Shown: positions 1-9,026, counted from the stretch's first letter. The stretch is 64,000 nucleotides of DNA from Streptomyces sp. NBC_01237 (GCF_035917275.1 NZ_CP108508.1:7936001-8000000); one strand, 5' to 3'. Notes: generated from the sequence alone by a model not told the origin. Made by a program: numbers and translations.

Positions 1-2
1 AC

Positions 3-2465
3 GTGCCGTTGGGAGTCTTCACCGAGGCGGAGACACGCTCGCTGCTGACTGCGCGGGAGGTGACCGATCCGGGGGTGGTGGAAGCGGTGCTGCAGCTGTC
101 GATGGGGCTTCCGCTGCTCGTCGAGCTTCTTGCTCTGGCCCGGCCGCACACGGTCGAGGACGTCGACGCGGGCGGAGACCTCGCCGACGTGGCCGTCGAG
201 CGCTTCGTCCAGTGGATCACGGACCCGGAAAAGCGTGAGGCGGTGCGGGCATGCGCGCTGCCGTTGCAGCTGAACGAGGATGTCTTCGCCGCCGCGGCAG
301 GCCCTGGCGCAGCGGGGCTGTGGGAGTGGCTGTGTGGGCAGCCGTTCGTCAGTGGCCGTGGCGACTACAAGCACTACCATGCGGTAGTCCGCGCCAGCAT
401 GGTAGGCCAGCAGCGTATCCACTCCCCGCAGGGCTGGGCTTCGGCGCATCTGCGGCTCGCTGACACTCATGCCGCCTGGCGTGCCGCGGCCGAGGAACGG
501 CTCCCCGAGGGCAAGCGCTGGAGAGACGCTGGATGGCGTCGGCACCGCCTTGACGAGACGTACCACCGGCTGTGTGCCCACCCGGTTGCGTATCTGACGG
601 CCGCTCTGGAAGACCTCGTGCACGCTGCGGGTCAGGACGCCACCGTGCTGCGGCAGTGGATCGAGACCCTGGAACAGGCCGCGCAGGACACCACCGACAC
701 AGCCCTGCTCTCCTGGGCGGAGCGCCTTCGGGGCGCACTCACCGGCGACGAGCCCGCTCTCGTGTGTCTTCGGGCCCTGCTGTCCCACAGCCATCTGAGT
801 GCTGAAAGCAGAAGCTGGGCCTTCACCTATCGGGGCATCCGCCTCCACTTCTGCGACCGGGAGAACGATGCGCTCGCCGAGTTCGACCGAGCCATCGGGC
901 ACAACGCCCGCAACGCCCGTGCCTGGGCTCGTCGCGGGGAAACCCATCGATTGCTCGGCCACGACGACCAGGCCATCACCGACCTCACCACCGCACTCGA
1001 ACTCAACCCCACCTACGCCTGGGCACTGGGCCAACGCGGCCAAACACACATGGAAGCTGGCCGGTACGACCAGGCCGTCACCGACTTCACCGCGGCACTC
1101 GAACTCAACCCCACACTCACCTGGGCACTCGTGTCTCGTGGAGAGACACACCTGCAGGCCGACCTGTACGACCAGGCCGTCGCAGACTTCACCGCGGCGC
1201 TCGAACTCGACCCCACACTCACCTGGGCACTCGCATCTCGCGGAGAGACACACCGGCAAGCAGGCCACTACGACCAAGCCATCGCCGACCTCACCACCGC
1301 ACTCGAACTCAACCCCACACTCACCTGGGCACTGTGCCTGCGCGGCCAAACACACCGGCAAGCAGGCCTGTACGACCAGGCCGTCGCAGACTTCACCGCG
1401 GCGCTCGAACTCGACCCCACACTCGCCTGGGTACTCGCATCTCGCGGAGAGACACACCGGCGGGCCGGCCTGTACGACCAAGCCATCGCCGACCTCACCA
1501 CCGCGCTCGAACTCGACCCCACACTCACCTGGGCACTCGGCTACCGCGGCCAAACACACCGGCAGGCCGGCCGCTACGACCAAGCCATCGCCGACTTCAC
1601 CGCCGCACTCGAACTCAACCCTGCCGATGCCTGGGCACTCGGCTACCGCGGCCGAGCACACCAGCAGGTTGGCCGGTACGACCAGGCCGTCGCCGACTAC
1701 ACCGCCGCACTCGAACTCGACCCCACACTCACCTGGGCACTCACGTCTCGCGGAGAGACACACCGGCAAGCAGGCCACTACGACCAAGCCATCGCCGACT
1801 ACACCGCCGCACTCGAACTCGACCCCACACTCACCTCGGTACTCACGTCTCGCGGAGAGACACACCGGCAAGCAGGCCACTACGACCAAGCCATCGCCGA
1901 CTACACCGCCGCACTCGAACTCGACCCCACACTCACCTGGGCACTCACGTCTCGCGGAGAGACACACCGGCAAGCAGGCCACTACGACCAAGCCATCGCC
2001 GACTACACCGCCGCACTCGAACTCGACCCCACACTCACCTCGGTACTCACGTCTCGCGGAGTGGCGCACCGGCAGGCAGGCCACTACGGCGAAGCTCGGG
2101 AGGATCTGGAACGTGCTGTCGAAGCCGATGTTGGGCATCGCGGTTTCGCGTTCGAGAAGCTCATGCTTGAGACAGTGGAGTCGGGGCTCGAAGGGTGTGC
2201 GGAGCGGTGGGATCAGTTGCTCGCCTCTCCGGTGAGTACGCCAGAAGGGGATGCCACCAGGTTCTTCGGGCTGTTCCGGGTGCTGCTTATCGAACCGGAG
2301 AGCAGCGTGGTGGAAGCAACTCGATTGTTTCTCGCTGGTGGCCCGGACCACGATGCCACCGCGGACCTGTTGCGCTACCTGGATGAGCTCTCCGTTTTGG
2401 GTGACGAACTGGCCTACCGTGCAGGACAGTGCCGTCGGCTCATCGCGGAGCACGCTCCGGGTTGA
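3..2465 (+). CDS. STAND-type NTPase C-terminal part with TPR array (5' truncated)
   Basis: This is probably the C-terminal part of a STAND regulatory ATPase fused to tetratricopeptide repeats; such proteins act as signal-gated scaffolds. The reading frame is open to the left edge, so the GTG at position 3 is unlikely to be the true start and the ATPase core lies outside the window. The first 60 or so residues resemble the end of a STAND ATPase module (motif GLPLLVELLA). A helical linker of about 200 residues follows. Around residue 275 a run of about 13 TPR units of 34 residues begins, with the recurring motif YDQAxxDxTAALELxP. The last units are almost identical to each other. A cap of about 100 residues without repeats ends the protein. 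The partner and effector are unknown. Confidence 0.8.
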   Translation: MPLGVFTEAETRSLLTAREVTDPGVVEAVLQLSMGLPLLVELLALARPHTVEDVDAGGDLADVAVERFVQWITDPEKREAVRACALPLQLNEDVFAAAAGPGAAGLWEWLCGQPFVSGRGDYKHYHAVVRASMVGQQRIHSPQGWASAHLRLADTHAAWRAAAEERLPEGKRWRDAGWRRHRLDETYHRLCAHPVAYLTAALEDLVHAAGQDATVLRQWIETLEQAAQDTTDTALLSWAERLRGALTGDEPALVCLRALLSHSHLSAESRSWAFTYRGIRLHFCDRENDALAEFDRAIGHNARNARAWARRGETHRLLGHDDQAITDLTTALELNPTYAWALGQRGQTHMEAGRYDQAVTDFTAALELNPTLTWALVSRGETHLQADLYDQAVADFTAALELDPTLTWALASRGETHRQAGHYDQAIADLTTALELNPTLTWALCLRGQTHRQAGLYDQAVADFTAALELDPTLAWVLASRGETHRRAGLYDQAIADLTTALELDPTLTWALGYRGQTHRQAGRYDQAIADFTAALELNPADAWALGYRGRAHQQVGRYDQAVADYTAALELDPTLTWALTSRGETHRQAGHYDQAIADYTAALELDPTLTSVLTSRGETHRQAGHYDQAIADYTAALELDPTLTWALTSRGETHRQAGHYDQAIADYTAALELDPTLTSVLTSRGVAHRQAGHYGEAREDLERAVEADVGHRGFAFEKLMLETVESGLEGCAERWDQLLASPVSTPEGDATRFFGLFRVLLIEPESSVVEATRLFLAGGPDHDATADLLRYLDELSVLGDELAYRAGQCRRLIAEHAPG
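1741..2096 (+). repeat. Near-identical 102-bp tandem repeats in the TPR gene
   Basis: Copies of a 102-bp unit (34 codons, one TPR) begin at 1741, 1843, 1945 and 2047. The first three are almost identical, differing mainly at the codons for Trp-Ala versus Ser-Val at the unit end. The fourth diverges after about 50 bases. This indicates recent amplification or gene conversion at the 3' end of the array. Confidence 0.85.
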
Positions 2466-2675
2466 TTCGAGAGGAACGGGTAGAGCAGTTGTCCAAGGTC
2501 GGCATACGCTGGACGTGTTGGGCATCACCATCACTGTGAATAACACTCTCGCGACCGGCCAACTTCCCAGGTGGCTATGCCCCCTGGGAAAACCTGGGGA
2601 ACTAGGAAGCAGCCGAGCCTGCCCCATCAGGGTTATGGGCTTGGGGAGCTGTATCCGAATGAGGTGGAAGCACAC

Positions 2676-3551
2676 ATGACGGAAAATCGAGACACTTCGC
2701 GCGCCGAATTAACAACCGGGCAGCCGAGCACCTCGGACGGCGAACAGCCCAGAGGCAGTGAGCGCCCCTTCTTGCAGCGCCCTCAGGGGGTGCTTGCGGT
2801 TGCAGGCGGGGTGGTGACCATCGTCGCCGGAATCCTCGGACTCCTGTTCTTACTGTTCCCCGATATTCAGCCCGAGCCAACCCCTGAGTCAGCAATTGAA
2901 CTGATGGACTTCGACATTGATAAGGAATCAAACATTCAGGCAGACTGGCAGGTCGACGAAGGCTCCTTAGGGAAAGGGGTGATTAAAGACTGGAAGGCAT
3001 CTTTCATTACCATAACCCTCAGAAACAAAAGCAATAATCCCGTTCTAGTATCGCAAGCCACATTAAATTTTAGCTCGATGGACGAATTGGGCTGCCCGTA
3101 CGGTGCCGGGGGAACCGAAATCTATGCCCGGTATGACATCAAGGTCCCTGGAGAAGCACGTGCGCCCTTTGAAATGGTCCGCAAGATGAAGTACACTATT
3201 CCACCTCACAAACAGGAGCGGGTGGCCTTCACCGTCGGTCAGAAGTTTTCCGGTGAGGGGGCCCTTCCACTCGTCTACATTTTTAAGATCAATCTCGACC
3301 TTGATGATGGATCTCGCATCGAAGTCCCAGAGATGACGTACATGGACTCTTCATTCACCGAGGCCGTACTTTGGTTTGTCGATGACGCAGTGAAGCAAGG
3401 CGACGCCGAATCAGTGGAACAATGCGTGCAGAAACAGGCACGCAAGGCGCGGAAGCTCATAGAGGACTCCGACCATGTTTCGCCCGAGCTGAAGAAGTAC
3501 AGCGCGAAGCTCAACCGACTCGCCAATGACGCTCTCCGGGCAAAACCCTGA
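2676..3551 (+). CDS. Single-pass membrane protein of unknown function
   Basis: This 291-residue protein is not recognised. Residues 1-40 are polar. Residues about 45-72 form one hydrophobic membrane segment (VVTIVAGILGLLFLLFP). About 215 residues follow, rich in beta-type sequence and ending in a charged helix (KQARKARKLIEDSDH), probably outside the membrane. The ATG at 2676 is chosen because GAGGTGG lies 8 bases upstream; an in-frame ATG at 2571 has no such site. The DNA from about 2890 to 3500 is clearly lower in GC, with codons such as AAA, ATT and TTA, than its neighbours, which suggests a separate origin. It lies 210 bp downstream of the TPR gene on the same strand. Confidence 0.75.
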   Translation: MTENRDTSRAELTTGQPSTSDGEQPRGSERPFLQRPQGVLAVAGGVVTIVAGILGLLFLLFPDIQPEPTPESAIELMDFDIDKESNIQADWQVDEGSLGKGVIKDWKASFITITLRNKSNNPVLVSQATLNFSSMDELGCPYGAGGTEIYARYDIKVPGEARAPFEMVRKMKYTIPPHKQERVAFTVGQKFSGEGALPLVYIFKINLDLDDGSRIEVPEMTYMDSSFTEAVLWFVDDAVKQGDAESVEQCVQKQARKARKLIEDSDHVSPELKKYSAKLNRLANDALRAKP

Positions 3552-3717
3552 CTACGACGTCCAGCTCCGTAGGCAGGGAGGGACGGGCCGGGCGGATGCA
3601 GCGCTTGGAGGCACTCGCCAGCTGTAGCGGCCTCCGCCGGTGAACCTCTTAGACGGCGGCCGTTTGGAGCGACGTCGGCCACGAATCGTTGAACCGGTGG
3701 AACGGCACTGCACAGAG

Positions 3718-3747
3718 AGACCCCGGGCGGTGTCGTCCGGGGTCTCG
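3718..3747. terminator. Rho-independent-type hairpin
   Basis: The arms GAGACCCCGG and CCGGGGTCTC are perfect 10-bp complements around a 10-base loop. The hairpin lies between the converging genes ending at 3551 (+) and 3770 (-), so it could serve either. Confidence 0.7.
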
Positions 3748-3769
3748 TGCTGTCGGTGTTGTGTGTGGG

Positions 3770-4073
3770 TCAGGCGGGCTGGAGGCCGGCGGTCACGAGG
3801 CTGCGGATCGTCTGTGCGCGTGAGGCCCTCAGCAGCAACCCGTGCGTCCAGGGCGGCCAGGATGTCGTCCGGGAGCCGGGGCTCGGCCTTCGTGCCTACC
3901 GCAGGGCGCCCGCCGACGCTCGTCGGGCCGAACTCCTCCTCCACCGGGCCGAACCACGTCGTCACGATGTCGTCGTGCTCGTTGCGTTGCAGCCATTCCT
4001 TCGCTGCCGCTTCGCTCACGAACCGGTAGCGCGGCTCTGCTCCCTGCCACTGGAGCCAGGTGCACGCGCCCAT
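3770..4073 (-). pseudogene. Small ribbon-helix-helix-like protein, frameshifted
   Basis: Read from ATG at 4073, about 85 codons look coding: MGACTWLQWQ, then a helical stretch, then TKAEPRLPDDILAALDARVA. This last part resembles the strand and first helix of a ribbon-helix-helix (CopG/Arc-like) DNA-binding fold. The frame is lost near 3820, after the residues AEGLTR. One frame over, it continues as QTIRSLVTAGLQPA and stops at 3770, the expected second helix and end of the fold. The break is in a CGCGC-type run and fits a loss of two bases or a gain of one. The terminator hairpin at 3718-3747 sits 23 bases after the restored stop, supporting this as the original end. It may be a real lesion or a sequencing error. 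Unframed, translation would run to 3552. Confidence 0.6.
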
Positions 4074-4311
4074 CGTCTCTGCTTCGTGCGGTACCAGTTC
4101 CCTTGGGACGAGCCCTCCACCGCACCCGCCCCGCGCATGGGTGATGCGGGGAGCGCATACGGGTCCGGATGACGCGTCAGTCTCCGTACGCCCGCGTGCC
4201 GCACGGGGCGGTACCCACCGGCAACACCCCACCCTGGCGTCAGTGCCTGTCACCCTCTGGGCCTGAACCCCGGTTTCAAAAACCGCACCCGAAACGAGGC
4301 CCAAAGAAGCG

Positions 4312-4353
4312 CCCCGCTCGGCTGGGCCCGGCGCCCGGCCCAGCCGAGCGGGG
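4312..4353. terminator. Strong terminator hairpin
   Basis: Two perfectly complementary 17-base arms (4312-4328 and 4337-4353) flank an 8-base loop. The hairpin begins 10 bases beyond the stop codon of the minus-strand gene ending at 4363 and fits as its terminator. Confidence 0.8.
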
Positions 4354-4362
4354 TAAAGAAGG

Positions 4363-4587
4363 TCACAGCTCTTCCGGGCGCAGATCCCTCACCCATCGCC
4401 AGACGCCGGAGCCGTCCGGTGCGTACAGCGACCGGCCGCCGGAGAACTGGCCGTAGTCGCTGATGATCGCGGTCCAGGGATCCGGATCGTCGGTGCCCAC
4501 CGGCACCACCCACCCATCGAGCGGCCCGCCGTACAGCTCCACCTCGGTCGTCGTGTCGTCCACCACCTCACCGTACGAGGCAGACAC
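4363..4587 (-). CDS. Small hypothetical protein
   Basis: A protein of roughly 65-75 residues is read, with the core VELYGGPLDGWVVPVG and the C terminus WVRDLRPEEL. It has no signal peptide or membrane segment, and the family is not recognised. The start is uncertain: GTG codons at 4587 and 4563 are both possible. The second would begin MDDTTTEVELYGG and is preceded closely by GGTGAGG. A strong terminator follows at once. Coding is supported by the GC-rich third positions and by the terminator. Confidence 0.55.
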   Translation of the reverse strand: MSASYGEVVDDTTTEVELYGGPLDGWVVPVGTDDPDPWTAIISDYGQFSGGRSLYAPDGSGVWRWVRDLRPEEL

Positions 4588-4755
4588 CCCCACAGGTGAG
4601 CAATCCAGCCAGAAGGCAGGTGCGGAGCAACCCGTCACCGCTGGAGTGCCGCCGCTCCCGGAAACCCGCCACACCACGGGTGTGCCGCACCGAGACCGCA
4701 GCTTCATCGACCCGAATCGCTGCGCCGGAGTGGGGTGTTGGGATCGAATACAGGT

Positions 4756-5790
4756 ATGCCTTCCACGCCTGCCCGTCGCCCGCGGTTACGCCGTAGCACC
4801 CGACTCACTGCCCGGACCTCCGCCGGCCCGGGAGCAGGCTCCACCCAGCCACCAGGCACCCCCGCTGTCCCTGCCCCTGCCCCTGCCCCCGGCCCTGCCC
4901 CCGGCCCTGGCCCTGGCCCGGCCCCGGCTCCTGCCCCCGAGGAACGTCCGGAGACCCTGGACTGGGCGCGGCGGATCGAGTTGTTCACGGTCGTGGTCGC
5001 CGCTGTGGTGGCGGTGGTGGGTCTCTGGTACTCGAACGTTCAGACCAGGCAGACCAATGAGCAGGCGCGGGATGACCGGGCGCTGGCCAAGGAGGGGCAG
5101 ATCACCGACCGGTACACGGCGGCGGTGGGAAACCTCGGTGAGGACAAGATGGACGTACGGCTGGGCGGCATCTACGCCCTGCAGCGGATCATGCAGGACT
5201 CCCGCCGTGACCAGCCCACCATCGCCAACGTCCTCGCCACCTACATCCGCACCCACGCCGCCAAACCCCCGGCGAAAGGCCAGGACGTCGAGGCCGACGT
5301 CCAAGCCGCCTTCACCGCCCTCGCCGCCCGCGACGCGACCCGGGACGGCACCTTCCGCCTTGACCTCCATGGCGCCAAGCTCCCCAACATCACCCTCATC
5401 CTCGGCGACTCCGAGGCAGCTCTGGACAAGGCAAACCTGAGCGGCGCGGACCTGAGCCGCGCGTACCTGCCCTACGCAAAACTGCGCGGCACGAGCCTGG
5501 GCGGCACGAACCTGCGCGACGCGTACCTGCGCGGCGCGAACCTGCGCCGCGCGTTCCTGCCCGAGGCAAAACTGCGCGACGCGGACCTGCCCGAGGCAAA
5601 ACTGCGCGACGCATACCTGCGCGAAGCGGACCTGCGCGGCGCGGACCTGCGCGGCGCGGACCTGCGCGGCGCGGACCTGCGCGGCGCGGACCTGCGCGGC
5701 GCGGACCTGCGCGGCGCGGACATGATAAAGGGGCAGACTGACTCATCCATTACTGACAGCGATACGCAGTTGCCTTTTGAGCCCCAGTAG
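4756..5790 (+). CDS. Membrane-anchored pentapeptide-repeat protein
   Basis: The protein is about 344 residues long. Residues 1-65 are low-complexity Ala/Pro/Gly (about 20 alternating AP/GP pairs). A membrane segment follows (LFTVVVAAVVAVVGLWY, about residues 75-95). Next is a helical domain with the motif VRLGGIYALQRIMQDS. From about residue 220 there are pentapeptide repeats of the A(D/N)LxG type, ending in at least five perfect GADLR units before an acidic tail. Pentapeptide repeats fold as a quadrilateral beta-helix. The layout, membrane helix plus LGGIYAL domain plus repeats, recurs in the gene at 33264-34544. The ATG at 4756 is chosen; a GTG at 4735 is also in frame. The function is unknown. 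Confidence 0.8.
   Translation: MPSTPARRPRLRRSTRLTARTSAGPGAGSTQPPGTPAVPAPAPAPGPAPGPGPGPAPAPAPEERPETLDWARRIELFTVVVAAVVAVVGLWYSNVQTRQTNEQARDDRALAKEGQITDRYTAAVGNLGEDKMDVRLGGIYALQRIMQDSRRDQPTIANVLATYIRTHAAKPPAKGQDVEADVQAAFTALAARDATRDGTFRLDLHGAKLPNITLILGDSEAALDKANLSGADLSRAYLPYAKLRGTSLGGTNLRDAYLRGANLRRAFLPEAKLRDADLPEAKLRDAYLREADLRGADLRGADLRGADLRGADLRGADLRGADMIKGQTDSSITDSDTQLPFEPQ
5629..5721 (+). repeat. 15-bp tandem repeats encoding GADLR units
   Basis: The unit GCGGACCTGCGCGGC is repeated at least five times almost without change inside the pentapeptide gene. Each copy encodes five residues. The identity at DNA level points to slippage-type expansion. Confidence 0.8.
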
Positions 5791-6040
5791 CTCCTGGTGG
5801 CTTCCCGCCCGTGTTGCCGGCCATCAGCTGCCCTGCGGCCCGTGGGTCCGGGAGCGCGGTGTGCCCTGACCCTCCCGGTGACTCCGGCCCGGCCGGCGCC
5901 GTCCTCGGCGACCGCGCCCCGGCACGTCACACCCGTCACACCTGCCTCAACTCTGATGTCCTCCGCCCGGATCCACCGCCTTCCGACCACGCGGCGGTGT
6001 ACGGGAGAACCGCACCGCTTCACCCACCGGGAGGACCCGC

Positions 6041-6184
6041 GTGATCGAGATCGTGTACGACGGCCAGGACCACCACGAGGACTGCATGTACCCGACCTAC
6101 GCCGACCCGCCGGAATCGTGCACCTGCGCCGAACTCCTCCGCGAGGAGGCGTGGCCCCAGGACGAGGACGAAGACGCTGCCTGA
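6041..6184 (+). CDS. 47-residue acidic small protein
   Basis: A GTG start at 6041 has a good ribosome site (GGGAGG, 6 bases away) and opens a 47-codon frame starting MIEIVYDGQDHHEDCMYPTY and ending DEDEDAA. It contains three cysteines (CMYPTY and CTCAELL) that could bind metal, and it is strongly acidic. No family is recognised. The frame is short, so coding rests on the ribosome site, the third-position GC and the ordered composition. A hairpin at 6361-6390 may end its transcript. Confidence 0.6.
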   Translation: MIEIVYDGQDHHEDCMYPTYADPPESCTCAELLREEAWPQDEDEDAA

Positions 6185-6360
6185 CGGGCGCGCTGGCGCC
6201 CTACGGAAACCGCAGGGCCGCCCCATGCCGCCGCCCGGCCCTACGGCGCCCACGGGGCACGGAGCCCCTGCCTGCGGGACCCGGGGCGGGGCAGGGCGTG
6301 ACACCGGGCGTGGCCGGTCGTTGAACCCTGTCGGGACAGACGTCACGTCATGTCGCACGG

Positions 6361-6390
6361 AGACCCTGGGCGCTCATCCGTCCAGGGTCT
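6361..6390. terminator. Terminator hairpin
   Basis: AGACCCTGG (6361-6369) pairs with CCAGGGTCT (6382-6390) and is followed by TCT. It lies downstream of the small gene at 6041-6184 and upstream of the gene at 6537. Confidence 0.6.
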
Positions 6391-6536
6391 TCTGCCGCCG
6401 GGACTCGTAAACAGAGCCACGGCGCCGTGCTCCTGGTGCTCACCGCCGTACGTCATCCCGGTCACGCGCCGGGTCGCACGACGACGCACACGGCCACCCC
6501 GGCCGGGACAGTCGGCCGCACGAGAGGACCCGACCC

Positions 6537-7019
6537 ATGACCGACACCGACCCCACCATCCGCGGCGACCAGCCCATCGCCGCCCTGCACCAGCACATCG
6601 AGGAGCTACGGGGCGCCCTCGCGCACGCGGTCCGCCTGCTCTCCCACTCCGCCGGACGCGAGGCGGCCGACGACCCCGGCCACGCGGCACGGCTGATGAC
6701 GACCGCCGGGCACATGACGGATCTCCTCGCCCGCACCGGCCACGGCCACGGCCCCGGACATCCGGGGGGTCATGGAGGCGAGCGACTACGTGCGGCACGG
6801 CGGCCTCACCAGGAACGGCCACTCCTACCCCGTGTGCGTCTGCCCCAAGGCCGCCTGCGGGGGCGTAGCGGCCGGGACCGAGGATGCCGACTGCCCCGAG
6901 CACAGCCTCACGCCCACCCAGGCACTGCACTGGGCGGCCGAGTGCCCCGGACTGCGCGCGTAGCCGGAGCCGGACGGTGGCGGCACATGGCACGGGACAC
7001 GTGGCGGCGGCCTTCGTGA
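6537..7019 (+). CDS. Hypothetical protein, probably frameshifted after residue 65-70
   Basis: An ATG at 6537 opens a frame whose first 65-70 residues look like a helical coding sequence (PIAALHQHIEELRGALAHAV, then HAARLMTTAGHMTDLLA). After a GHGHGPGHPG run the frame turns Arg-rich and no longer looks coding, although it stays open to 7019. The +1 frame there looks coding up to 6963. So this is either one gene with a frameshift near 6735-6770, or two overlapping genes with the end of the first unclear. It has no signal or membrane helix, and the family is unknown. Confidence 0.45.
   Translation: MTDTDPTIRGDQPIAALHQHIEELRGALAHAVRLLSHSAGREAADDPGHAARLMTTAGHMTDLLARTGHGHGPGHPGGHGGERLRAARRPHQERPLLPRVRLPQGRLRGRSGRDRGCRLPRAQPHAHPGTALGGRVPRTARVAGAGRWRHMARDTWRRPS
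6772..6963 (+). CDS. Small Cys-rich protein
   Basis: The 63-residue frame from ATG at 6772 begins MEASDYVRHGGLTRNG and contains CVCPKAACGG and later CPEHS and ECPGL. The spaced cysteines suggest a small zinc-binding unit. It overlaps the gene at 6537 in the +1 frame, and the same frame is open upstream (GVM before the start), so it may be the 3' half of a frameshifted gene. The run of G bases 5 bases before the ATG could act as a ribosome site. Confidence 0.5.
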   Translation: MEASDYVRHGGLTRNGHSYPVCVCPKAACGGVAAGTEDADCPEHSLTPTQALHWAAECPGLRA

Positions 7020-7388
7020 GGGGGGCCATGAAGCGCCGCACCCCGGAGGAAGACCGTCTGATCCCAGAATACCGCCGCACCACCGGCCGGGCCGGGTCAG
7101 CGCCGGCCCGTCCGCCCCGCCGCTGACCCAGATCCCCGGAACCAACGCCGTGGCAGGGAAACGGCAACGGTGACTTGGATCGGGCCATCGGCCGACGTGT
7201 CGGCCTGGCCATCTCCGGGGCCCTCGAACGGGCACCGTGGGAGCCGCCCGGACAGCGCGTTGCCGGATTCGCGATGCTGCGGGACCGGCCAACCACCCGG
7301 CCAGCAGCTGCAGTTCCGCTCGGGCCGGCAGCTGGCCGTGACCCGGTCACCGTGACCGACGGCCGCCCCGCTTCGTACGGTGCCGGGA
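6964..7388. other. Region without a supported gene
   Basis: About 425 bases between a plus-strand small gene and the 3' end of the minus-strand HTH gene. Open frames here have no ribosome sites and poor composition. No repeat or clear hairpin was found. Confidence 0.4.
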
Positions 7389-7769
7389 CTAATCAGACAC
7401 ACCATCAGCAAGAGGGGGACAGTCTCGTCCCAGAAGCTCTCGGTTCCTTTCCGCGAGTTCGTCGCAAGCGGCACACTGAGCAGCCCCCCTGATTCTCGGG
7501 CAGGGTGTGCCGTCTGCCCGGGCAGGGTCGGACGGCACCAGGCAGGGGGCGAGCAGCTGCCCGTGGTCCCGCAGGAACGTCTCCCACTCGGCCCGGGTGA
7601 TGCCGAGCACGCGCTGTGCCTTGCGTACGCGCTGCCGGATGGTCTCCGGGACGACTCCGTAAAATTCGGCTGCCTCGGCTGTTGTCCACCCCTCATGGAG
7701 GAGTGCTGCCGTTGTACGGATGGTGCCGGACAAGCCTTTCAGCCGCTCAAGAACTTCCTCCCGAGTCAT
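7389..7769 (-). CDS. Helix-turn-helix protein of unknown role
   Basis: This is a 126-residue protein. The region GWTTAEAAEFYGVVPETIRQ (about residues 28-47) looks like a helix-turn-helix with a strongly basic follow-on (RVRKAQRVLG), so it probably binds DNA. The C-terminal third carries three cysteines (CPRIRGAAQCAAC). The ATG at 7769 is chosen because GAGGGG lies 5-6 bases upstream; longer in-frame starts have none. No partner gene is close. It may be a sigma-like or plasmid-type regulator, but the family is not certain. Confidence 0.7.
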   Translation of the reverse strand: MTREEVLERLKGLSGTIRTTAALLHEGWTTAEAAEFYGVVPETIRQRVRKAQRVLGITRAEWETFLRDHGQLLAPCLVPSDPARADGTPCPRIRGAAQCAACDELAERNRELLGRDCPPLADGVSD

Positions 7770-8076
7770 GGGTGCCCCTCGCTCGATAGCGGTTGATGCA
7801 CTGACGGTACGGCCCGTGGTACCGGGCTCGGTCCGATCCCGTATTTCTACGGAATTCCTGGGAGACGCCCTGGAAACGCCTGCCCTCAGCCCGCTGACAA
7901 TCCATCCCGTCAGCGGGCTGAGCTGCGACGGCAACGATTCTCGCGGTGACGTCGCGACGAGGACCATGCCTCCGGCAGCGGAACTCACCCTGGTGGGACT
8001 CGCACGGGATCCCCCGTCCGGGTTGGGCCGGCCGCTCCCCCGAACCGACGGCGCGGGAAAGGGCGTCGGTGAGGGC

Positions 8077-8316
8077 ATGCACCCGATCCATGAGCAGCAT
8101 CTGTCCGAGCCCGGCCTGGTGGTCCTGGACATCACCGCCCCCGACGAGACCACCCTGGACACCGTGATGGCCGGCCTTCAGGAACGGTGGGCGACATCCG
8201 GCATCAGTACCGGGCAGCGGACTCCCGGGTATCCGGGCATCCGGGCACGCGTCTACGCCGACACCCGGCGTCCCGGCACCTTCCCGTCGCCGGACGCGGG
8301 AGAACCACCGCGGTGA
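8077..8316 (+). CDS. DUF6207 family protein
   Basis: The protein is 79 residues and starts MHPIHEQHLSEPGLVVLDIT. It contains LQERWATSG and ends after RARVYADTRRPGTFPSPD. The pattern SEPGLVVLDITAxD with ERWATSG and RVYADxRR fits, from memory, the small Streptomyces DUF6207 family, whose role is unknown. The ribosome site GGTGAGGG lies just upstream. It stands alone and has no signal peptide. Confidence 0.8.
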   Translation: MHPIHEQHLSEPGLVVLDITAPDETTLDTVMAGLQERWATSGISTGQRTPGYPGIRARVYADTRRPGTFPSPDAGEPPR

Positions 8317-8744
8317 GGCGCACGCACCGACGTGTCCCCGGTGCCCGGGGCCTGGCGGAACGGGTGCGTCGAGATGACGGTCGACAGCTCCGGCAGCCGG
8401 GCCCTGCCCGCGATCCGCTGCGCGGGGCGGTGGGCGGGCCGGCCTTGGCTCGCCGCACGAAGAGGGTCTCCGGGCGGGGATGTTCGGAGCGGTGGGGCGG
8501 GCGGGGCGGGGGCTGGAATACCAAGATCACGCCCCGAATGGGTGCGCTTATCGGAAATGCATGCCGATTGCCCGCCCGGTGCCGACGAAAGTGTCCGATC
8601 GGACCGGACTTCTATAGGGAATGGGCCCAAATGTCCGAATGGCTTTGGGCAGAGCGTGAAACTACGCTCACGGAGCGCGAACCCGCTCTTCTCACGGACC
8701 TGGGTTCGCGCCCCCAATGCGACTACAACCCAGAGGAGGGCTCT
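8317..8744. other. Region without a supported gene
   Basis: About 430 bases. From about 8520 to 8700 the GC content is lower than the surroundings, as expected for an upstream regulatory region of the gene at 8745. No clear operator was found. Confidence 0.4.
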
Positions 8745-9026
8745 ATGCCTTCGTCCCCGGATCGCTTCAAAGCCAAACGCGTATGGCGCCGACTCGCAGG
8801 TGACAGTAACAAACAGGTCGCGGCCCGCGATATGCCTGTCAACAACGCGGCACAGCTGGGCAACACCCCGCAGGTTCCCCACCCTGCCGCGGGTATCGCC
8901 TTTCCGCCCCTGCTGATTGTTCCCGGCTCGCCCGGCTACACCGCCCTGGCCCTGATGCTGGCCCCGGTGGCCCTGTGGACGCTCACCGTATGGCTGGCCT
9001 CGCGCGGCAGTACGACATCGCGCTGA
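8745..9026 (+). CDS. Small protein with C-terminal membrane segment
   Basis: The ATG at 8745 follows a strong ribosome site (GAGGAGGG) and gives 93 residues. The N-terminal half is basic (RFKAKRVWRRLAG). Residues about 62-86 (GYTALALMLAPVALWTLTVW) form one hydrophobic helix, followed by a short SRG tail. It may be a tail-anchored membrane protein. No family is recognised. Its stop lies 128 bases before the next gene on the same strand. Confidence 0.6.
   Translation: MPSSPDRFKAKRVWRRLAGDSNKQVAARDMPVNNAAQLGNTPQVPHPAAGIAFPPLLIVPGSPGYTALALMLAPVALWTLTVWLASRGSTTSR

Noticed and set aside
799..2235. Plus-strand Pro/Thr/His-rich frame inside the TPR gene
   Set aside because: It is an out-of-frame reading of the repeated TPR units; the repeats are explained by the real gene.
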